Assembly (NCBI RefSeq): GCF_014655715.1 | Contig: NZ_BNBM01000005.1 | Location: forward strand, 310,001-374,000 | DNA: 64,000 nt | Direction: 5' to 3' | DNA from: Streptomyces lanatus | GTDB lineage: Bacteria; Actinomycetota; Actinomycetes; Streptomycetales; Streptomycetaceae | In this document: piece after piece, positions 59,688 through 64,000 of the stretch | Layout of the letters: each line of letters begins with the position of its first letter | Numbering within the stretch: position 1 is the stretch's first letter | Made by a program: the position numbers and the translations under genes | The notes under the pieces: model-generated | What the model saw: only the letters and a program-made list of their open reading frames with translations | What the model was told of the DNA's origin: nothing | Databases searched by the model: none

Positions 59688-60125
59688 ATGACGGACAGGA
59701 CAGCCGGAGATGTGCGCGGCACTGCCGCCAAGGGGCCGACGGAGCTGCGTGACCAGATCGACCGGACGCGCAGCCAACTCATGGGCACCATGGCCGAGTT
59801 GATGGGCAGGGCCGATATGAAGGGCCGGGCCATGACCCGCGCCGCCGACCTCCGGGACAAGGCCGGCGCGATGACCGTACAGCTGCGCAGCAGCGCCGCC
59901 CAGGCCGGGCATGCCGTACAGGACCGGGCCACCCATGCGGGGCACACCGTCCACGACAAGGCGACGTACACGGGCCACGCGGTGGAGCACCGCATGCCGC
60001 GCCCCGTCCGCACCGTCGTCCAGGCCGGGCTGCGGCACCCGAGGCCGGTACTGGTGGTCGGCGCGGCGCTGGGCGCGCTGATCGCGGCCGGGATGCTGCG
60101 GCGGCGGGGCGAACGGCACAGCTGA
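59688..60125 (+). CDS. DUF3618-type membrane-associated protein
   Basis: 145 residues. N-terminal LRDQIDRTRSQLMGTMAELM is the DUF3618 pattern. Residues about 71-104 hold three 11-residue repeats (AGHAVQDRATH, AGHTVHDKATY, TGHAVEHRMP), then a C-terminal membrane helix (VLVVGAALGALIAAGML) and a basic tail. Probably an inner-membrane stress or envelope protein. GGGAAGG precedes ATG 59688. Confidence 0.82.
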   Translation: MTDRTAGDVRGTAAKGPTELRDQIDRTRSQLMGTMAELMGRADMKGRAMTRAADLRDKAGAMTVQLRSSAAQAGHAVQDRATHAGHTVHDKATYTGHAVEHRMPRPVRTVVQAGLRHPRPVLVVGAALGALIAAGMLRRRGERHS

Positions 60126-60184
60126 GACGCCGGGCGGCACGGAGATCGCGGGCCGGTGTGCGGCAGCCCTCCTCGACGGCCCAC

Positions 60185-60210
60185 TTGACCTCAAGTCCGC
60201 TTGAGGTCAA
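60185..60210 (+). promoter_or_regulatory. SoxR-type operator in a MerR-family promoter
   Basis: TTGACCTCAAG (60185-60195), TCCG, CTTGAGGTCAA (60200-60210): perfect 11-bp arms. The inner 18 bp CCTCAAGTCCGCTTGAGG fits the SoxR box CCTCAAG-4-CTTGAGG. TTGACC is a -35; AAAGGT (60210-60215) is 19 bp on, the long spacer used by MerR-family activators. In S. coelicolor the monooxygenase gene SCO1909 is a SoxR target, and this gene is in the same place. Confidence 0.85.
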
Positions 60211-60270
60211 AAGGTGGTAGATGCACGGGTCATCACCGACCCCGGTCAGCACCGACCCCCGGAGGCCCCC

Positions 60271-60996
60271 ATGCCCGCCCGCGTCCAGACCCACCCCGAC
60301 CCCGCCCGCCCCGAGATCGGCGCCCCCTTCTTCAGCGTCTGGCGCGTGGGCACCCCCTTACGGCAGCAGCGGACCGTCGAGGCGATCGGCGCCGCCTGGG
60401 AACGCCGCCCCTGGCCCTCCGACGACCTGCTCGGCTACCACGTCTACACCGGCCACGACGCCTCCACCCTCCTGCACTACTCGCAGTGGCGCAGCGAGCA
60501 GGCCTACGAGGCCTTCGCGTCGCCTCCGACAGCGGCTTCGCCGCAGGGGCACCGGCAGGAGCGCGTCGACGAGATCGACGCCGCGGTGCCGGGCATCGAG
60601 CGGCTCGGACTCGGCCGCTACCGCCACTACCGCAGTGTGCGCAGGCCGGACGACAGCCGGGTCGCGGGCTGCGTCGTGATCGTCGACATCGAGTTCGAGG
60701 GCCCCGACTCGGACCGTCAGCGCGCCTGGGTGGACGCCGTGGTCGAGGCGCTGGGGGCCGACTTCACGCCCCATCCCGGCGGTATCTCCGCCCACTTCCA
60801 TCTGAGCACCGACGGGACGAGGGTCCTCAACTACGCCGAGTGGGAGAGCGCCCAGGCGCATATCGACGCGCTGGCCGCGCCGGGCGACGGAATCGGCTCG
60901 GCGACCGAGCTGTGGGAGCGGGTGCAGACCTGGCCGGGGCTGAAGAGCAGCACGGTGAGCCGGTACGCGTACGCCCTGGGGCTGGTTCCCGGCTGA
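60271..60996 (+). CDS. Two-domain ABM (antibiotic biosynthesis monooxygenase-like) protein
   Basis: Two ferredoxin-like ABM repeats: LLGYHVYTGHDASTLLHYSQ with WRSEQAYEAF (residues 47-80) and FHLSTDGTRVLNYAEWESAQ with AHIDAL (near 190-215). 241 residues. ATG 60271 with GGAGG 5 nt upstream. A SoxR-type box governs it, so it is probably induced by redox-active compounds such as the organism's own pigments and may modify quinones. Substrate unknown. Confidence 0.88.
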   Translation: MPARVQTHPDPARPEIGAPFFSVWRVGTPLRQQRTVEAIGAAWERRPWPSDDLLGYHVYTGHDASTLLHYSQWRSEQAYEAFASPPTAASPQGHRQERVDEIDAAVPGIERLGLGRYRHYRSVRRPDDSRVAGCVVIVDIEFEGPDSDRQRAWVDAVVEALGADFTPHPGGISAHFHLSTDGTRVLNYAEWESAQAHIDALAAPGDGIGSATELWERVQTWPGLKSSTVSRYAYALGLVPG

Positions 60997-61001
60997 ACCC
61001 A

Positions 61002-61047
61002 CTCACCGAAAACTCGAACCTCCTGGACAAAAAAAGTTTTCGGTGAG
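61002..61047. promoter_or_regulatory. 13-bp dyad upstream of the ArsR gene
   Basis: CTCACCGAAAACT (61002-61014) and AGTTTTCGGTGAG (61035-61047), perfect, 20-nt centre. It ends 11 bp before the ArsR ATG and begins 5 bp after the ABM stop. It can act as a terminator of the ABM message, as the ArsR operator, or both. Confidence 0.6.
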
Positions 61048-61058
61048 ACGGTGGACGC

Positions 61059-61670
61059 ATGCTGGACGTCACCGTGATCGAGGACCCCGAGGCCGCAGCC
61101 GTCTCCCTGGACCCCATAAGGGCCCGGCTGCTCGCCGAGCTGGCGGCCGGACCCGCGTCGGCCGCCATGCTGGCCGGCAAGGTCGGACTGCCCAGGCAGA
61201 AGGTGAACTACCACCTCAAGGCCCTGGAGCGGCACGGCCTGGTCGAGCTGGCCGGTGAGCGCCGCAAGGGCAACGTCACCGAGCGGCTGATGCGGGCGAC
61301 CGCCGCGTCGTACGTGATCTCACCGCTCGCGCTCGCCTCGGTGCAGCCGGACCCGGACCGCTTCCGCGACCAGCTCTCGGCCCGCTGGCTGCTCGCCCTC
61401 GGCGCCCGCCTCGTGCGGGACGTCGGCTCGCTGATCACCGGCGCGACCAAGGCCCGCAAGCGACTGGCGACCTATGCGCTGGACGGCGAGGTCCGCTTCG
61501 CCTCGGCCGCCGAACGGGCGGCGTTCATCGAGGAGTTGACGGCCGGAGTGAGCGCGCTGATCCGCAAGTACGACGCGCCCGGCGCCGAGGGCGGCCGAGA
61601 TCACCGGATCGTCGTCGCCGTACATCCCACGGTCAAGGACCAGCAGCCCACACCCGAACTGAACCAGTAG
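61059..61670 (+). CDS. ArsR-type transcriptional regulator
   Basis: Winged helix-turn-helix RARLLAELAAGPASAAMLAG, KVGLPRQKVNYHLKALERHG, LVELAGERRKGNVTERL at residues 20-80. The longer C-terminal part (LSARWLLALGARLVRDVGSL and on) is unlike metal-sensing ArsR proteins, and no metal-binding cysteines are present. 203 residues. Followed 15 bp later by an SRPBCC gene, a common pair. Confidence 0.87.
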   Translation: MLDVTVIEDPEAAAVSLDPIRARLLAELAAGPASAAMLAGKVGLPRQKVNYHLKALERHGLVELAGERRKGNVTERLMRATAASYVISPLALASVQPDPDRFRDQLSARWLLALGARLVRDVGSLITGATKARKRLATYALDGEVRFASAAERAAFIEELTAGVSALIRKYDAPGAEGGRDHRIVVAVHPTVKDQQPTPELNQ

Positions 61671-61685
61671 TACCAGGAGCCCACC

Positions 61686-62420
61686 ATGTCCAAGGAATTC
61701 GAGATCGCCCGCGAGTTCGAGGTCGACGCCACGCCTCAGGAGGTCTGGGAGGCGATCACCACCGGGACCGGAGGCTATCTCTGGCCGATGGAACCGCCGG
61801 AGCCCCGGACCGGCGGCCGGGGGCCCTTCGGGTCGACGGTCACCGCCTGGGACCCGCCGCACCGCTACACCAACCGCGTCGAGGACGTCGACGGCATCGC
61901 CGAGCAGACGATGAACCAGCTCGACTACACCATCGAGCCGCGCGACGAGGGCCGGCGCGCCTGGGTGCGGTACGTGCACAGCGGAATCTTCGTCGACGAC
62001 TGGGACAACCAGTACGACGGCGCCGCCAAGCACACCGACTTCTATCTGCACACCCTGCGCGAGTACCTGGTCCACTTCGCGCCCCGGCCGGCGGCCTTCG
62101 CCACGTTCGACGGACCCGACGCCTCGAAGGCGGCCGACGCCCTCGCCGTCGTGGGGCGGGCCCTCGGCGTCGGGGAGGACGTGGCCGAGGGGACGCGGGT
62201 GACGGTCCACGGGCCCGACGAGTTCGACGCCGTGGTGGACTTCCGCAACCCGTACTTCATCGGCCTGCGCACGGACCGGGGCCTCACCCGGATCTTCGGG
62301 CGCAACCACTGGGGCCACCCGGTCGGCATCTCCCTGCACGACTTCACGCCCGGTGCCGACATCAAGGAGTGCGAGACGGCATGGCAGGGCTGGCTGAACG
62401 GGGTGTTCAGCCAGCCCTGA
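61686..62420 (+). CDS. SRPBCC (START/AHSA1-like) domain protein
   Basis: 244 residues, ligand-binding helix-grip fold. FEVDATPQEVWEAITTGTGG, YTNRVEDVDG and a repeat of similar beta pattern behind it are AHSA1-like. AGGAG precedes ATG 61686. Probably a small-molecule-binding or stress protein controlled by the ArsR regulator in front. Confidence 0.87.
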   Translation: MSKEFEIAREFEVDATPQEVWEAITTGTGGYLWPMEPPEPRTGGRGPFGSTVTAWDPPHRYTNRVEDVDGIAEQTMNQLDYTIEPRDEGRRAWVRYVHSGIFVDDWDNQYDGAAKHTDFYLHTLREYLVHFAPRPAAFATFDGPDASKAADALAVVGRALGVGEDVAEGTRVTVHGPDEFDAVVDFRNPYFIGLRTDRGLTRIFGRNHWGHPVGISLHDFTPGADIKECETAWQGWLNGVFSQP

Positions 62421-62433
62421 GGTCCGCCGGGAA

Positions 62434-64000
62434 CTACGGGCGGAACCGCAGCACCTGCGGGTCGTGGTCGCTGATCTGGTCGTTGAACTCCGAGTTGATG
62501 TGCACGCTGTCGTACTCGAAGTCGCAGCCGCGCCGGATCGACGGGCTGATCAGGATCTGGTCCAGCGTCTGGGCGTTGCCCTGGTAGACGTAGGAGTAAC
62601 GCTCGCTCTTGGGCAGCGACTTGATCGCCGACCACAGCGCGCCGTCACCTTCGAGGATCTTCACGGTGTCGGAGAACTCGAAGTCGTTGATGTCGCCGAG
62701 GGCGATGACGTCCGCGTTCTTCTGGGTGTCGAGGACGTCCTTGACGAAGCCGTGGATCGCCGTGGCCTGCGCGTGGCGCTGGACCTCGGAGCTGCGGCTC
62801 GGCGGCTGGTACTGCGCGGTCAGACCCTGGTCGCCACCCTTGGAGTTGAGGTGGTTGGCGATCACGAACACGGTCTTGCCGCGGAAGACGAACTCGCCGA
62901 CCAGCGGCTTGCGGCTGTTGCCGAAGGCCGCGTTCGCCGGGTCGATCCGGCCGGGGGAGACCGTGAGGGCGGCCTTGCCGCGCACCTTCGTCACACCGGC
63001 GGCGGTCGTGGCGTCGCCGCCCGCACGGTCGGTGAAGGACACCCGCTCCGGGTTGAACAGGAACACCTGACGGATGTTGCCTCCCGGCTCACCGCCGTCG
63101 GCGTTGTTCACCGGGTCGATCGAGCGCCAGTCGTACTTCGGGCCACCCGCGGTGACGATCGCGTCGATCAGCTTCTGCATCGTCTGGTCGGCGGCGACCG
63201 TGCCGTCGTTCGTCGCGCCGTTGTTGTCCTGGATCTCCTCCAGGGACACGATGTCGGGCGACTGGAGGTGGTTCACGATCGCGGACGCGTGCTCGGCGAA
63301 CGTGCCGTCGGACGGGTCCAGGTTCTCCACGTTGTACGTGGCGACCGCCAGCTCGCCGCGCGACTGCTTCCGCGTGGCCTCCTTCTGCAGACCGGCGCTC
63401 TTCAGCGTGCCGAGCTGACCCGCGACCAGGGTGTAGCCGCCGAACTGGTTGTAGTCGAGAGGGCCGGCCGTGGCGCCCTGGAGCACGTCACCGACGTTCG
63501 CCACCGGGAAGTCGGCGGGCTTGCCCAGGGACTGGATCTGGAGCCGGCCGGTGTTCTGGGAGTCGTAGGTGCCATAGACCGTGCCGCCGCGGCGGTTGCG
63601 GTTCTCCCAGGGCTTCACCGTGACCCACAGCTCGGTGTACGGGTCGGTGGCGCCGACCACGCGAGTGTCGGCGACCTGGACGTTCTCGCCCTCCAGGGAC
63701 TCGTAGTAGTCCAGGGCGTACTTCTTCGGCTGGAGCGCCAGGCCGTTGACGGAGCCGCCCGCGGCGGTGTCGCCCTCGGGGCTGTAGGTGGCAGGCACCG
63801 ACTTCGCGTCGATCACCTTGGCGGCCGGGACGGCGTTGCCGCTGGAGACGACGGTGATCACCGGCTTGGTGATCTCGGTCAGCGACTGGTTGCCGGAGGA
63901 GGCGCCGCCAGGAACGTACTCGGAGACCGTGCCCGAGACCAGGACCGAGTCGCCGACGGCGACCTTCGGGTTGGAGCTGGTGAAGACGAAGACGCCCTCG
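62434..64000 (-). CDS. Secreted endonuclease/exonuclease/phosphatase-family nuclease (5' end off the window)
   Basis: C-terminal 522 residues of an ExeM/NucH-like extracellular nuclease. An OB-fold-like domain comes first (VAVGDSVLVSGTVSEY), then the EEP nuclease: LAVATYNVENLDP, DIVSLEEIQDNNG (catalytic Glu), VIANHLNSKGGDQG, VIALGDINDFEF and the final ISDHDPQVLRF with the catalytic Asp-His. The N-terminus, with the expected signal peptide, is beyond the right edge. Confidence 0.93.
   Translation of the reverse strand, partial: EGVFVFTSSNPKVAVGDSVLVSGTVSEYVPGGASSGNQSLTEITKPVITVVSSGNAVPAAKVIDAKSVPATYSPEGDTAAGGSVNGLALQPKKYALDYYESLEGENVQVADTRVVGATDPYTELWVTVKPWENRNRRGGTVYGTYDSQNTGRLQIQSLGKPADFPVANVGDVLQGATAGPLDYNQFGGYTLVAGQLGTLKSAGLQKEATRKQSRGELAVATYNVENLDPSDGTFAEHASAIVNHLQSPDIVSLEEIQDNNGATNDGTVAADQTMQKLIDAIVTAGGPKYDWRSIDPVNNADGGEPGGNIRQVFLFNPERVSFTDRAGGDATTAAGVTKVRGKAALTVSPGRIDPANAAFGNSRKPLVGEFVFRGKTVFVIANHLNSKGGDQGLTAQYQPPSRSSEVQRHAQATAIHGFVKDVLDTQKNADVIALGDINDFEFSDTVKILEGDGALWSAIKSLPKSERYSYVYQGNAQTLDQILISPSIRRGCDFEYDSVHINSEFNDQISDHDPQVLRFRP

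Overview
The window is a piece of a Streptomyces chromosome. The signs are very high G+C with strong third-position GC bias, frequent GTG starts and ATGA/GTGA stop-start overlaps, the sporulation gene whiA in its usual uvrC-rapZ-yvcK-whiA operon, an RbpA-family protein, opcA beside zwf, and a suf operon led by its own repressor. Most of it is core chromosome; the gene order matches what I remember of the S. coelicolor SCO1909-SCO1953 interval. No tRNA, rRNA, insertion sequence, prophage or CRISPR array was seen.

Layout. 1-2.2 kb: the 3'-truncated end of a LacI regulator gene with its probable operator, and an orphan XRE-like regulator. 2.8-8.0 kb: uvrC-rapZ-yvcK-whiA, with each junction overlapping. 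8.1-11.1 kb: a large secreted M14 zinc carboxypeptidase. 11.3-15.3 kb: gap, pgk, tpiA, secG and an RbpA paralogue, separated by clear hairpins. 15.5-18.5 kb: an MFS exporter and pgi. 18.6-22.2 kb: a PadR regulator with an FtsX-type ABC exporter. 22.4-29.0 kb: an oligosaccharide uptake block with two solute-binding proteins, a cytoplasmic GH13 glucosidase and two permeases. One permease carries a large extracytoplasmic insertion. There is no dedicated ATPase.

29.0-36.6 kb: a DsbA-like lipoprotein, then on the minus strand tkt-tal-zwf-opcA-pgl (pentose phosphate pathway). 37-43 kb: the haem A enzymes ctaB and ctaA, small conserved genes, an amidohydrolase, an AadA-like nucleotidyltransferase and an ABC-2 exporter. 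43-50.6 kb: an AAC(3)-like acetyltransferase divergent from sufR-sufB-sufD-Rieske-sufC-sufS-sufU-sufT, the essential Fe-S assembly operon. 50.7-54.1 kb: two carbohydrate-linked surface proteins (AbfB and GH114), RidA, and an SMR exporter with its TetR regulator. 54.4-58.7 kb: dapD, a small secreted protein, a SigE-family sigma factor with a membrane partner, and dapA. 58.8-64 kb: conserved hypotheticals, a two-domain ABM monooxygenase under a perfect SoxR-type box, an ArsR-SRPBCC pair with a 13-bp dyad, and the 3' part of a secreted nuclease gene.

Together, the glycolytic and pentose phosphate genes, sugar import and haem and Fe-S biogenesis form a housekeeping core. The less described material lies in the regulatory DNA (the SoxR box, a four-GTAC operator, twin TACTTAACA sites, the ArsR dyad, several probable leaderless starts) and in the permease with its extra extracellular domain. 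All homology statements come from reading the sequence and from memory of the families; no searches were run.
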